DNA of 64,000 nt from CAVPLM01 sp963713545 (lineage in GTDB: Bacteria; Actinomycetota; Thermoleophilia; RBG-16-64-13): assembly GCA_963713545.1 (NCBI GenBank), contig CAVQME010000011.1, positions 1-64,000 of the forward strand, given 5' to 3'. The notes beneath the pieces were generated by a model. The model was not told where the DNA came from. It did no database searches and was given only the letters and a program-made list of their open reading frames with translations. Below are positions 34,461 to 43,219 of the stretch, in pieces (position 1 is the stretch's first letter; each line of letters starts with the position of its first letter). Both the position numbers and the translations under genes were made by a program.

Positions 34461-34982
34461 CTACTCTACCACCAGTTCCAGGATCTCACGGCCGAACACC
34501 CCGGTGGTGTTGTCGGTGAACGCCGCCCTCCGCGGCTCCACCCGGTAGACGCCTATGGTCTGCGCCAACTCTGCCAGCCGAGGCTCCTTCAGCAGTTCCC
34601 GCACAAACGGAAAACGCCTCACGTACAGCGCCATCGCTCCCACCCTGGCAGCCCCGGTGACCAGCCGGGCCTCGCCCCATAGTTGCACACCCTGGATCTT
34701 CTCCCAGTCCTGGTAGTCCTCGCTGACGGTAATGGCGACGGGTGCCGCCTTCCCGATATGCTCTCCGTGCAGGCTCGTGGGCTTGCTGAGGAACACCAGA
34801 CGGAATGCGTCGTCCATGGCATAGAAGACGCTGGCGGCATGAGCGGCGTTCCCCGTGGACGCGCCGGCCGGCCCCGGGATCCCGGGTCCGACGGTGGCTA
34901 TGCTCATGGTGTGGTGGGCCCTCAGATAGCGCTCCACCCGCCCGCGTAGATCGTCCTTCGCGACGGCCCCGTCCTCCTGCAC
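34461..34982 (-). CDS. pyridoxamine 5'-phosphate oxidase-like flavin-binding protein
   Basis: The 173-residue protein has the split-barrel FMN-binding fold of the PNPOx-like family (AHHTMSIATVG, AFRLVFLSKPTSLHGEHI, VQLWGEARLV). Such proteins bind FMN, heme or F420; the substrate cannot be inferred. It follows ubiX by 3 bp, so it is the last gene of the aldehyde oxidoreductase operon or shares its transcript. Confidence 0.78.
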   Translation of the reverse strand: MQEDGAVAKDDLRGRVERYLRAHHTMSIATVGPGIPGPAGASTGNAAHAASVFYAMDDAFRLVFLSKPTSLHGEHIGKAAPVAITVSEDYQDWEKIQGVQLWGEARLVTGAARVGAMALYVRRFPFVRELLKEPRLAELAQTIGVYRVEPRRAAFTDNTTGVFGREILELVVE

Positions 34983-34985
34983 CGA

Positions 34986-35654
34986 TCAACCTCGAGATGG
35001 AGCTTGCCCGCCTTGTCCTGGAAGCGTCGCTCCCGGCGGTCCATAGGACCTGCGGCCATCCGGCCAGCGCCTGAACAGGTGGCGATCGAGCCCGAACTGA
35101 TCGAGCATCTTGCCCACGGTCTGATCGACGATATCTTCGATGGTCGAAGGCTGATTGTAGAAGCTCGGCGCCGGAGGCAGGACCACCGCCCCGTTCTCGG
35201 TCACCTCGGCCATCAGGCGCAAGTGGCCCAGATGAAGCGGGGTCTCCCGCACCATCAGCACCAGCTTGCGGCGCTCTTTCAACACGACGTCGGCGGCCCG
35301 GACGAGCAGGGTGTCGTCGTAGCTATGGGCGATCGCCGACAGGCTCTTGATGGAACAAGGAGCCACGATCATGCCTGCCGTGATGAACGAGCCCGACGAG
35401 ATCGGGGCGTCGATCTCCTCGTTGCCGTAGACTACGTCCGCCAGCGCCTCCACCTGTGCTGCTGTGTAGCTGGTCTCGGACTCGGCCACTCGTTTGGCGG
35501 CCTCGGTCATCACCAGATGGGTCTCCATGGTTGTATCCCGCAGCACTTCGAGCAGCCGGATCCCGTAGATCGTCCCCGAGGCCCCGGAGATGCCCACGAC
35601 CAGGCGCCGCGTTTCGCCGCCATGCTCGCCGTTGTTCACGCTGCCACTCACCAT
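34986..35654 (-). CDS. ubiX: UbiX family flavin prenyltransferase
   Basis: UbiX prenylates FMN with dimethylallyl phosphate to make prenyl-FMN, the cofactor of UbiD-type decarboxylases. The 222-residue protein has the N-terminal GISGASGTIYGIRLLEVL block, the middle motif APCSIKSLSAIAHSY and LVLMVRETPLHLGHLRLM. Its ATG overlaps the stop of the MoaD-like gene by one base (TGATG), so it is coupled to the AOR operon. No UbiD gene is in the window, so the decarboxylase it serves must lie elsewhere. The C-terminus has a Gly/Pro/Arg-rich extension. Confidence 0.9.
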   Translation of the reverse strand: MVSGSVNNGEHGGETRRLVVGISGASGTIYGIRLLEVLRDTTMETHLVMTEAAKRVAESETSYTAAQVEALADVVYGNEEIDAPISSGSFITAGMIVAPCSIKSLSAIAHSYDDTLLVRAADVVLKERRKLVLMVRETPLHLGHLRLMAEVTENGAVVLPPAPSFYNQPSTIEDIVDQTVGKMLDQFGLDRHLFRRWPDGRRSYGPPGATLPGQGGQAPSRG

Positions 35655-35923
35655 CAGCCTCCCGCGATAGGGGGAAGGAGTCGGATCTCATCACCGTCGC
35701 TCAACGGTATCGTCAGCCCGCCGGCCTGGCGGGCGTTGCGCCCGTTGACGAAGACGCCCACCCATACTGTGCCGTCGTCGCGGAAGATGCGGCTCTTCAA
35801 GCGGGGTTGGCGGGCAACACAATCGGCCAGAGCTTCGGCCACGGTCGACCCCTCGCAGTCCATCCGCGTTGGGCCTTCCGGGCCGACGACGCCCACCGGC
35901 AGCTTGATGACCGCCTTAGCCAC
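35654..35923 (-). CDS. MoaD/ThiS-like sulfur carrier protein
   Basis: The 89-residue protein has the beta-grasp fold pattern and ends in the di-glycine PPIAGG required for thiocarboxylate formation. Such carriers provide sulfur for molybdopterin synthesis, and some are dedicated to tungsten-containing aldehyde oxidoreductases. It sits between the ferredoxin gene and ubiX, 9 bp after the former. This placement supports a role in the cofactor of the AOR in this operon. Confidence 0.88.
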   Translation of the reverse strand: MAKAVIKLPVGVVGPEGPTRMDCEGSTVAEALADCVARQPRLKSRIFRDDGTVWVGVFVNGRNARQAGGLTIPLSDGDEIRLLPPIAGG

Positions 35924-35932
35924 GGTCGTTTC

Positions 35933-36409
35933 TCACGCCGGAGCCGGCGCCTTCTCGATTTTGCTCATCCGCACGTCGACAGCCAGCACGTGCGGGTTCT
36001 GACAGAACGCCACGCACTGTGGCGTCCCATCGCATAGGTCGCATTTGTATGCGACAGCTCGATCCGGGTGCTCACGGATGACGTCATAAGGACAGGCGTC
36101 GTAGCACAGGCCGCAATTCGTGCACTTATCCTCGTTGACCTTGAGCACATAGCCGGAAGCCGGGTCGAGCCCGACCGCGTGTACGTCGACGGGATGCTGT
36201 TCAATAGCGTCTTCGGGACACGCATCGGCGCATTTCGCGCAGGCGGTCTGCAGACACGTGTGTCCCTTGACGGCGGTGGTGGTGGGGTTCACCTCTACGA
36301 ACAGCCGAGAGACCGAGGGCCGGTAGGCGCCTTCGTGCCAGGCCGAGCACGCCAGTTCGCACATGTGGCAGCCGGTGCATTTCTTGCTACTGATCATCAC
36401 GTGTGGCAT
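35933..36409 (-). CDS. AOR-associated ferredoxin-like protein with four [4Fe-4S] motifs
   Basis: The 158-residue protein has cysteine groups CTGCHMCELAC (11-21), CLQTACAKCADAC (about 52-64), CTNCGLCYDAC (about 96-106) and CDLCDGTPQCVAFC (about 124-137). This suits up to four [4Fe-4S] clusters, in the style of the HycB/DMSO reductase electron-transfer family. It is encoded directly after the AOR gene with a 34 bp gap, so it is the probable electron acceptor subunit. Confidence 0.9.
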   Translation of the reverse strand: MPHVMISSKKCTGCHMCELACSAWHEGAYRPSVSRLFVEVNPTTTAVKGHTCLQTACAKCADACPEDAIEQHPVDVHAVGLDPASGYVLKVNEDKCTNCGLCYDACPYDVIREHPDRAVAYKCDLCDGTPQCVAFCQNPHVLAVDVRMSKIEKAPAPA

Positions 36410-36443
36410 CGATGTCCCTTTCTACCGCGTCTGCGCTCGCCGT

Positions 36444-38246
36444 CTACAGGCGGACGTCCACTCCCACCTCGGCCAACTTGGCCTCGAGGGGCACGCCGTT
36501 CTCGTCCCAGCCACGTATCTCATAGTATTCCTGGAGAGCGTCGGCGAAAGCCTGCTCGCCGACGGCCTTACCGGCCGACGGCCCTTCCGCGAACGCGAAC
36601 TCCGGCGCGTAGAGCTTCCGGGGAAGGGTGTCGGCCTCCACCCCCTCGCGCAGATTGAAAAGCCGGCCCAGGTTCCAGATCCGCTCGCCGGTGAGCATGA
36701 TCTCGTCCTCGGTGAAATCCCGCTTCCACACGTGCTTGAACATCTGGCAGAGTTGATCGGGGTTGACCGCCCAGAAGTCGCACCAGATACCGCTGAACTT
36801 GATGGAGCTGAAGTTCTGCCCGATGAACCCGTTGTCGACGTTCCCCTTGATGATCTGCTCGGCCTTGCCCTCGAGGCTGTCCGGGGGACGGGTGCCCTCG
36901 ACCACCTCGTCGGCGATGGGGTACGACCGCATGTGACAGCCGCCGCGATCGGAGGTGGCGTAGTTGACGCTCATGCCGAAGGCTCCCCGCGGGTCATAGC
37001 CTGGGAGCTCCAGATTCTTGACCTCCATGGCCATCTCGGGCACACCATATTTCGCGGCCAGCGCCCGCGCACCAAGAGCAAGGTCGGCACCGGTGCCTTC
37101 CCGTTTCGAGATGAGGGCGGGTGCCGCCAGGTAGCCCTCCGCCTCTCCAAAACGCAGACCGAAATCGGCTATGCCCTGCTCGGTCATATCCATGGCCAAG
37201 CCCACCACGGAGCCCGACGAGATCGTGTCGAGACCCCACTCGTCGCATTCGTGATTGAAGCGCATCAGCGCCTCGAGATCACCAACCCCGCAGTTCGGTC
37301 CGCAGAGGGCGATGGTCTCGTATTCCGGCCCCTCGCCCTTCACTCCTCCGGCTTCGTGCACCTGGCGGCAGCCGAGGGCGCACTGATAGCAGGCGCGATT
37401 GGCCACTTTGACCTTCAGCAGCGCTTCCGAGTTGATGGCCTCGACCCCTTCGAAGGTCCCCTGTGACCAGTTACGGGTGGGAAGCACTCCGGCGCCGTTC
37501 ATCGGATCCACCAGGATAGGGGTCCCTTCCTCGTTGGCCCATAGGTTGAAGTCGGTGAGGACGTGCTCCGTGTGGATGCGGGCGATATCGGCCAGGAACG
37601 CCCGGGCGTCGCCCACTTCCACCGAACCGGTACCGCGGATGGCGACGGCCTTGAGGTTCTTCGCGCCGAACAAAGCGCCGTGCCCACCCCTGCCGGCCTT
37701 GTGATACTGGTCGGTGCTCAGGCAGGCCCAGGGGATGAGGTTCTCTCCCGCCGGCCCGATGGAGAGCACCTTGGCATCTTTGTCGAGATCGGCGCGTAGG
37801 GCCGCCTCGATGGCCGAAGTGTTGAGGCCCCAGTACTTACCCTCGGCGGGGATCAGTTCGACCTTGTCGTCCTTGATCCACAGCACCACCGGCTCGGGTG
37901 CCTTGCCTGTGATGATGATCAGGTCGTAGCCGGCGAACTTCATCTCCGGGGCGAACGAGCCCCCTACGTAGCTGTCGTCCAGGATGCCGGTGATGGGGCT
38001 CTTCGCCCCCACCACCAGACGCGAGGCCGTGCTCACGTTGGTCCCCGCGAACGGTCCCGTAACCAAGAACACCGGGTTCTCCGGCGACCAGGGATCGACC
38101 TTGGGCGGTACGTATTCCCACATATAGCGGAGCAGCAGGCCTTTGCCCCCGATGTAGCGCTCGGCCCACTCCATGTTGAGGGGCTCGACCGCGCTCGTCC
38201 CGGTGCTGAGATCGACTCGCAGCACCCTTCCTCGATAAAAGTCCAA
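36444..38246 (-). CDS. aor: aldehyde:ferredoxin oxidoreductase (tungsten enzyme)
   Basis: AOR-family enzymes oxidise aldehydes to carboxylic acids, or reduce acids, with a tungsten bis-pyranopterin and a [4Fe-4S] cluster. The 600-residue protein starts MDFYRGRVLRVDLSTG, has GRGGHGALFGAKNLKAV and the cluster ligands CYQCALGC (about 285-292) with the fourth Cys near 487 (IWCDF). CDEWGLDTISSG is a pterin-binding DxxGLD motif. Length is typical. It heads the operon AOR - ferredoxin - MoaD-like - UbiX - PNPOx-like behind a clear promoter. Its real substrate may be an aliphatic or aromatic aldehyde; BamB-type benzoyl-CoA reductases are relatives but the sequence does not decide. Confidence 0.93.
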   Translation of the reverse strand: MDFYRGRVLRVDLSTGTSAVEPLNMEWAERYIGGKGLLLRYMWEYVPPKVDPWSPENPVFLVTGPFAGTNVSTASRLVVGAKSPITGILDDSYVGGSFAPEMKFAGYDLIIITGKAPEPVVLWIKDDKVELIPAEGKYWGLNTSAIEAALRADLDKDAKVLSIGPAGENLIPWACLSTDQYHKAGRGGHGALFGAKNLKAVAIRGTGSVEVGDARAFLADIARIHTEHVLTDFNLWANEEGTPILVDPMNGAGVLPTRNWSQGTFEGVEAINSEALLKVKVANRACYQCALGCRQVHEAGGVKGEGPEYETIALCGPNCGVGDLEALMRFNHECDEWGLDTISSGSVVGLAMDMTEQGIADFGLRFGEAEGYLAAPALISKREGTGADLALGARALAAKYGVPEMAMEVKNLELPGYDPRGAFGMSVNYATSDRGGCHMRSYPIADEVVEGTRPPDSLEGKAEQIIKGNVDNGFIGQNFSSIKFSGIWCDFWAVNPDQLCQMFKHVWKRDFTEDEIMLTGERIWNLGRLFNLREGVEADTLPRKLYAPEFAFAEGPSAGKAVGEQAFADALQEYYEIRGWDENGVPLEAKLAEVGVDVRL

Positions 38247-38318
38247 AGCGACCCCCCCTTGATCGTGGGATAGGCTCAGCGCGGCTATCGTGTGGGGTCT
38301 GCCCCTGCACGCATCACC

Positions 38319-38347
38319 ATTGTAGACAAGGGCCGCAGGCCCGACAA
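38319..38347 (-). promoter_or_regulatory. promoter of the AOR operon
   Basis: On the minus strand TTGTCG (38342-38347) and TACAAT (38319-38324) are spaced by 17 bp. The start would be near 38312, giving a leader of about 65 nt with the string GGGGGGG upstream of the gene. No known riboswitch fold is apparent in so short a leader. Confidence 0.55.
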
Positions 38348-38394
38348 CAGAAGGCGGAGACGGTGCAGGTCCCAGACGCCCTGCGGAGCGCAGA

Positions 38395-40725
38395 TCAACT
38401 CCCGGCCGTGTCGAGGGTCCGCAGCGTCTGACCCACGCGGCCCGCGACGACGGACAGCCCGGTGTTGTTCAGGTGAACCCGGTCGGGACTGAAGAATCTG
38501 GTGTCGACCTCGCAGCCCGGCAGCCCGATGAGCCGGTCGGAGCCCACATCCACGAGCGCGTCGGCGAAACCCGGCCAGGTGGCCCGTATGCGCCTATTGA
38601 GCGTCTGCCTATACGCTTCCAGATTCGGAGGGTACACTCCGTCCGTGCGGGGGAGCATAGTCAGTACCACCACCGTGTAGCCGGCCGCTCGCCGCTCCAG
38701 ACAGTACTGCCGCAGACGAGAATAGACCGTCTCAGGAGTGTGAGCCCAGTGCCGCATGTCGTTGGTGCCGCCCCATATCACCACCACGTTCTGACCCAGG
38801 TCGGGACGAAAGAGAGGATCCACCTTGGCCGGAGCGTTGGCGAGCATCTCCTGCAGTCGCTGACCGCCGATGCCGAGATTCACCCACTTCACACCGGGAT
38901 GGAACACCCGCATCAACTGGCTGGGGTAGGGATCGGTGGCTGTGGAGCCGGCGGTCAGCGAATCCCCGTCGAACACGATAGTGCCGATAGGCTCGAAGAC
39001 CGGCGCGTGCGGCACGGCGCCGGAGTTCGAGCCGGCGACGGACCCTGAGGGTCCGGTCAGAGCGTCCGAATCGTACAGAGGGCCGCGGAGACGCAGGAGG
39101 TTGGCCAGCATCTGCGCGATCTCGCCCCGCGTCGCCGGGGCCGAGAGATCCCATTCGACCAAGTCTATCCCGGCAAGCAGGCCATTGTACTCGGCCGTGT
39201 GCACGTTGGACCCGTGATCCGGATCCGAGAACCAGCCGGTGTCGCCGCTCCAGCCGGCGGGAGGCGAGCCGAGAGCCCACGGCAGGTAGACTCCGGCGGC
39301 GCGGACCACCAGAGTGACGGCCTGCATGCGGCTGATGAGGGCCCAGGGCCTGAACACCCCCTCCCGATAGCCCCGGATGAGCCCGTAGTGATAGCCCGCC
39401 GACACATACTCTCGAGGATAGAGGGGAGACACGTTCTCCCCCAGGTCGTAGAACGGAGCCGCCATCATGCCTGAGTAGACCGGCATGCCCAGGGTCCCGT
39501 CAAGCATCTTGGCCATCTGCGCCCGCCGAACCGGCTCTCCAGGGCCGAAGGTGCCGTCGGCGAAGCCGCCGATGACCTGTTTCGTCCACAGGCAGGCGAT
39601 CGCTTCATAGTACTGATCGCCGCGCGCGATATCCGAGAACGGCGACTGAACGGGCAGGGAGGCGTTCCACCCGAACGAAGAGGCGAGCAGGGTCAACTCG
39701 ACTCCGGCCCCGCCTGCGGGATCGACGGCGCGAAAGACATCGCTGCGGCCACCACCCATCGGCACCAACTCGACGTACGGCACGTCGTCGCCGGGCCATC
39801 CGGAGCGCCAGCGATAGTCGAAGGCCTCGTTCTTGCTCACGTCCACGAGGTTCACGATCGCGCGGTCGGTCATCTTCGTGAGGTGGACCTCGCCACTGCT
39901 GTCATCCACCGTCGCGAACATGAAGCTTCGACCACCGGGGCCAGCCTGCGGGGCCCACGCGTTCGGGACGGGTACGAGAGTTTCCTTGCCGGTGTCAAGA
40001 GCCAAAAGGTAGAAGCCTCGATTCGTCGGGAACGCCTCCAGGCTCCTGTCGAACACGATCGCCAGGCCGCCGGCCGCGCCGGCCTCCGCCTCAGACTCGG
40101 ATGCCGCGCCCGTCTGGCCCGGGACCCAGGACCCGTTCTCTGCCCCCTTGATCGTCAGGACCGGCTCGCCGGCGGAATCGACGACCTGGATGGAGGCCAC
40201 GCCGCCCGCCGACGTCTCATAGAGCACGTAGCGTCCGTCGGGCGACACGGCCGGCGACGACGCGCCCTCTATCATCCAGTTGACCGGCTCGCCGCCGGCT
40301 CGGGCGGGCGGCCCCACGAAGACGACCGTGGTACGTTGCTCGCCCCCGACCATCACCCTCTCTTCCCAGGCCAAGGCAGCACCATCGGCGGACCAACTCG
40401 GGCGTCCCAGGGCTTTGCCTTCGGCGGGGACCACCATCGAGACTCCCGCTGATTCCTCGTAGCGCCAGATGTCGCCGAGATGAACGAAGTAGAGCAAAGG
40501 AGCCGGTACCGCGGCGTCGAGCGGCACCTCGACCGCCGCGGGCGCGGCTTCAGCGGATGCGGGCGGGACCAGAGCCGCCGGTGGCGCCACGGCAAAAAGC
40601 AGCAGCGCCGCCAAGAGAGCGAGAAACACAGCAAGACACTTCGGGATCGCGGGGCGCGACCAAGAAGGGCGCCCGCCCACCTTAGCAGCGCCTCTCTTTT
40701 CGACCCGCTCGCTTAGTCCCGCCAA
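38395..40725 (-). CDS. SLH-anchored SGNH/GDSL hydrolase with N-terminal beta-propeller-like region
   Basis: This 776-residue secreted protein has a signal helix (about 29-58). A TolB/WD40-like repeat region follows (about 70-350; repeats such as PSWSADGAALAWEE, PAVSPDGRYVLYE). Three SLH repeats occupy about 360-560 (GGFADGTFGPGEPVRRAQMA, GLIRGYREGVFRPW). A C-terminal SGNH hydrolase has block I FDGDSLT (near 586), GIGG, WGGTNDM and DRVHLN. Such hydrolases remove acyl groups from wall or extracellular polysaccharides, so it likely works at the cell surface. It is a single gene, divergent from nth. Confidence 0.85.
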   Translation of the reverse strand: MAGLSERVEKRGAAKVGGRPSWSRPAIPKCLAVFLALLAALLLFAVAPPAALVPPASAEAAPAAVEVPLDAAVPAPLLYFVHLGDIWRYEESAGVSMVVPAEGKALGRPSWSADGAALAWEERVMVGGEQRTTVVFVGPPARAGGEPVNWMIEGASSPAVSPDGRYVLYETSAGGVASIQVVDSAGEPVLTIKGAENGSWVPGQTGAASESEAEAGAAGGLAIVFDRSLEAFPTNRGFYLLALDTGKETLVPVPNAWAPQAGPGGRSFMFATVDDSSGEVHLTKMTDRAIVNLVDVSKNEAFDYRWRSGWPGDDVPYVELVPMGGGRSDVFRAVDPAGGAGVELTLLASSFGWNASLPVQSPFSDIARGDQYYEAIACLWTKQVIGGFADGTFGPGEPVRRAQMAKMLDGTLGMPVYSGMMAAPFYDLGENVSPLYPREYVSAGYHYGLIRGYREGVFRPWALISRMQAVTLVVRAAGVYLPWALGSPPAGWSGDTGWFSDPDHGSNVHTAEYNGLLAGIDLVEWDLSAPATRGEIAQMLANLLRLRGPLYDSDALTGPSGSVAGSNSGAVPHAPVFEPIGTIVFDGDSLTAGSTATDPYPSQLMRVFHPGVKWVNLGIGGQRLQEMLANAPAKVDPLFRPDLGQNVVVIWGGTNDMRHWAHTPETVYSRLRQYCLERRAAGYTVVVLTMLPRTDGVYPPNLEAYRQTLNRRIRATWPGFADALVDVGSDRLIGLPGCEVDTRFFSPDRVHLNNTGLSVVAGRVGQTLRTLDTAGS

Positions 40726-40829
40726 GATGCCAGCTCCCGTGTCCCCATATGCTCGAAGTCACTTCGTCACCGCGCCGGACCTGACGATATCGTATGATGG
40801 CAAAAAAGACCTGAGAGGTTTCCGGAATC

Positions 40830-41522
40830 ATGGCTACACCGAAGCGGCCAGGGCCCAAAGGTTCGGCGGATCGTGGCGCGGCCCAGGCCCGAGAGATCAT
40901 TGCCCGCTTGAGGGAAGAGTATCCCGAAGCCGGCATCGTGCTTGACTACGGCAGCGACTGGGAGTTGCTCGTGGCCGTTATCCTCTCGGCCCAGTGCACC
41001 GACAAAATGGTTAACCAGGTCACGGGCAAGCTGTTCCAGAAGTACCGCACGGTCGAGGATTACGCTTCCGCGGACCCGGCTGAATTGGAGACCGACATCC
41101 GGCCCACCGGCTTCTTCCGCAATAAGACGAAGCACATCATCGGAGCCGCCCTGAAGATCCTGGCCGACTTCCGGGGAGAGGTACCGTCCAGCATGGCCGA
41201 GCTCCTCACTCTGCCCGGGGTTGCCCGCAAGACGGCCAATATAGTGCTCGGCAACGCCTACCCCGAGGCCTACTCCACCGACCCCGACGCGGGCATCGCA
41301 GTGGACACGCACGTGAACCGGCTCAGCCAAAGGCTCGGCCTGGCGAAGGCCGCCGACTCCGACAAGATCGAGAGAGAGCTGATGGAGATCGTCCCCCGGG
41401 CCGACTGGTTCCAGCTGACCTATCTTCTGATCGAGCACGGTCGCGCCGTCTGCATGGCCAAGCGCCCCCGCTGCGGGGAATGCCCGCTCCAGGATATCTG
41501 CCCCTCCGCCTTCAAGGTCTGA
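40830..41522 (+). CDS. nth: endonuclease III
   Basis: Nth is a bifunctional DNA glycosylase/AP lyase that removes oxidised pyrimidines. The 230-residue protein has the helix-hairpin-helix with catalytic Lys in LPGVARKTANIVL, catalytic Asp in AVDTHVNR and the cluster motif CMAKRPRCGECPLQDIC (C-x6-C-x2-C-x5-C) near the end. Length is slightly above E. coli Nth because of a charged N-terminus. A TATGAT -10 box about 40 bp upstream is suggestive but lacks a good -35 box. Confidence 0.95.
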   Translation: MATPKRPGPKGSADRGAAQAREIIARLREEYPEAGIVLDYGSDWELLVAVILSAQCTDKMVNQVTGKLFQKYRTVEDYASADPAELETDIRPTGFFRNKTKHIIGAALKILADFRGEVPSSMAELLTLPGVARKTANIVLGNAYPEAYSTDPDAGIAVDTHVNRLSQRLGLAKAADSDKIERELMEIVPRADWFQLTYLLIEHGRAVCMAKRPRCGECPLQDICPSAFKV

Positions 41523-41663
41523 GGCCGCCGCTCGGTCGATGCCGCCGGCCGGTTGACGCTTCCGGCCCTCGCCTATACCATCGCACAGTCAATCTGCGGC
41601 CTCCGCGCCGGCCCTCGGGCCGGAAGGCAGGCGGACAAGCCGCGCTAAGCAAGGGGAGCACGC

Positions 41664-43022
41664 ATGATCAGAGACCGTAAGCACGAGTGCATGAGCCGGG
41701 ACGAGCTCAGGCAGTTGCAAGGAGAGCGCCTGGTCGCCCAGGTCAAACGGGTCTGCGAGCGGGTCCCCTTTTACAGGAACGTCTTCGACCACACCGGGAT
41801 CACTCCCGACCGGGTCCGCGGAGTCGATGACCTTCCCCGTCTGCCCTTCACCAAGAAGCTCGATCTGCGCGACAACTATCCCTTTGGTCTCTTCGCGGTG
41901 CCGAACAAGGAAGTGGTCCGCATCCATGCATCTTCCGGCACCACCGGGAAACCGACCACCTGTGGCTACTCCCGGGGCGACATCGACATGTGGGCCGAGG
42001 TCATGGCCCGCTCCCTGGTGGGGGCGAGCGCCACAGATGAGGATGTGGTACAGGTCGCCTACGGTTACGGCCTCTTCACCGGAGGCCTGGGGGCACACTA
42101 CGGGGCTGAGCTGCTCGGCGCCTCCGTCATCCCCATCTCGGGCAGCAACACCCAACGCCAGCTCATGCTCATGCAGGACTACGGCACCACCATGATCTGC
42201 TGCACGCCCAGCTTCGTCCTCTATCTCTGGGACGTGGCCCAGCAACTCGGTCTGGACGTGGCCAAGTTCCCGCTGCGGGTAGGGGTGTTGGGTGCCGAGC
42301 CGTGGTCGGAGGCCATGCGGAGCGACATCGAGCAGAAGTGGAACATCAAGGCCTGCGACATCTATGGACTGTCCGAGATCATCGGGCCCGGCGTGTCGTG
42401 CGAGTGCATCGAGGCCCAATCCGGCCTCCACATCAGCGACGATCACTTCCTGCCCGAGGTCATCGACCCCGAGACGGGCGAAGTGCTGCCGGAAGGAGAG
42501 CTGGGAGAGTTGGTCATCACCACTCTGACCAAAGAGGCGATGCCCCTCATCCGCTACCGCACCGGGGATATCACCCGGCTGTCTTCGGAGCCCTGCATCT
42601 GCGGCCGGACGAGTACGCGTATGGCCCGCGTTTCGGGGCGCTCGGACGACATGCTCATCATCCGAGGAGTGAACGTCTTCCCCAGCCAGGTGGAATCGGT
42701 CCTCCTGATGTCGCCCCAGGTGGAACCTCACTACCAATTGATAGTGAACCGCAAGGGCGCGATGGACACCATGGACGTATCGGTGGAGATCTCCCCCACC
42801 CTCTACAGGGAGCTCTCGGAAGCCATCCTCTCCATGGACGACGTCACCATCTTCACCGAGCACGACGTCCTCGTCGACCTGAAGCAACACATCCAGAAGA
42901 ACATCAAGGACATTATCGGCATCAACGTGAACGTGGCGTTCAAAGAGCCGGGATCCATCGCGCGCAGCGAAGGGAAGGCCCAGCGGGTCGTCGATCTACG
43001 CAAGGACCAGGGCGGCAAGTAG
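41664..43022 (+). CDS. paaK: phenylacetate-CoA ligase family protein
   Basis: The 452-residue AMP-forming acyl-CoA ligase has the P-loop HASSGTTGKPT (about 92-102), YGLSEIIGPG, RYRTGDI and a C-terminal PaaK-type domain with GRSDDMLIIRGVNVFPSQVE. These are the hallmarks of PaaK, which makes phenylacetyl-CoA. In anaerobes close relatives also serve other aryl-acetates such as indoleacetate. GGGGAGC precedes ATG 41664. It stands alone between nth and the CorC-type gene, so only its sequence suggests arylacetate use. Confidence 0.9.
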   Translation: MIRDRKHECMSRDELRQLQGERLVAQVKRVCERVPFYRNVFDHTGITPDRVRGVDDLPRLPFTKKLDLRDNYPFGLFAVPNKEVVRIHASSGTTGKPTTCGYSRGDIDMWAEVMARSLVGASATDEDVVQVAYGYGLFTGGLGAHYGAELLGASVIPISGSNTQRQLMLMQDYGTTMICCTPSFVLYLWDVAQQLGLDVAKFPLRVGVLGAEPWSEAMRSDIEQKWNIKACDIYGLSEIIGPGVSCECIEAQSGLHISDDHFLPEVIDPETGEVLPEGELGELVITTLTKEAMPLIRYRTGDITRLSSEPCICGRTSTRMARVSGRSDDMLIIRGVNVFPSQVESVLLMSPQVEPHYQLIVNRKGAMDTMDVSVEISPTLYRELSEAILSMDDVTIFTEHDVLVDLKQHIQKNIKDIIGINVNVAFKEPGSIARSEGKAQRVVDLRKDQGGK

Positions 43023-43129
43023 GGGGGCGAAGGCCCGCCCCGGCCAGTGTCGCAATAAGCGCCTTCCGACGGGCGACCGCCAGAGCAGGTCGGACCTGCG
43101 CCGGGACCGGGGGACCCCCAAAACGCTTA

Positions 43130-43149
43130 TGCTATGCTTGGGCATAGCA
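43130..43149. promoter_or_regulatory. palindromic operator-like site upstream of the CorC-type gene
   Basis: TGCTATGC (43130-43137) and GCATAGCA (43142-43149) are perfect 8-bp arms around TTGG. TATGCT -10-like hexamers overlap the left arm. The site is 71 bp before the ATG at 43220 and could bind a dimeric repressor. Confidence 0.5.
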
Positions 43150-43219
43150 AAATGGACACGCCCGCCGATCCCCCGAGTACCCGTCTCATCACGGCACCCT
43201 CTTGCCGGGTGACTGGACC

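Noticed and set aside
41589..42890. 433-residue frame antisense to the phenylacetate-CoA ligase gene
   Set aside because: It shadows codon positions of a well-defined gene and lacks motifs.
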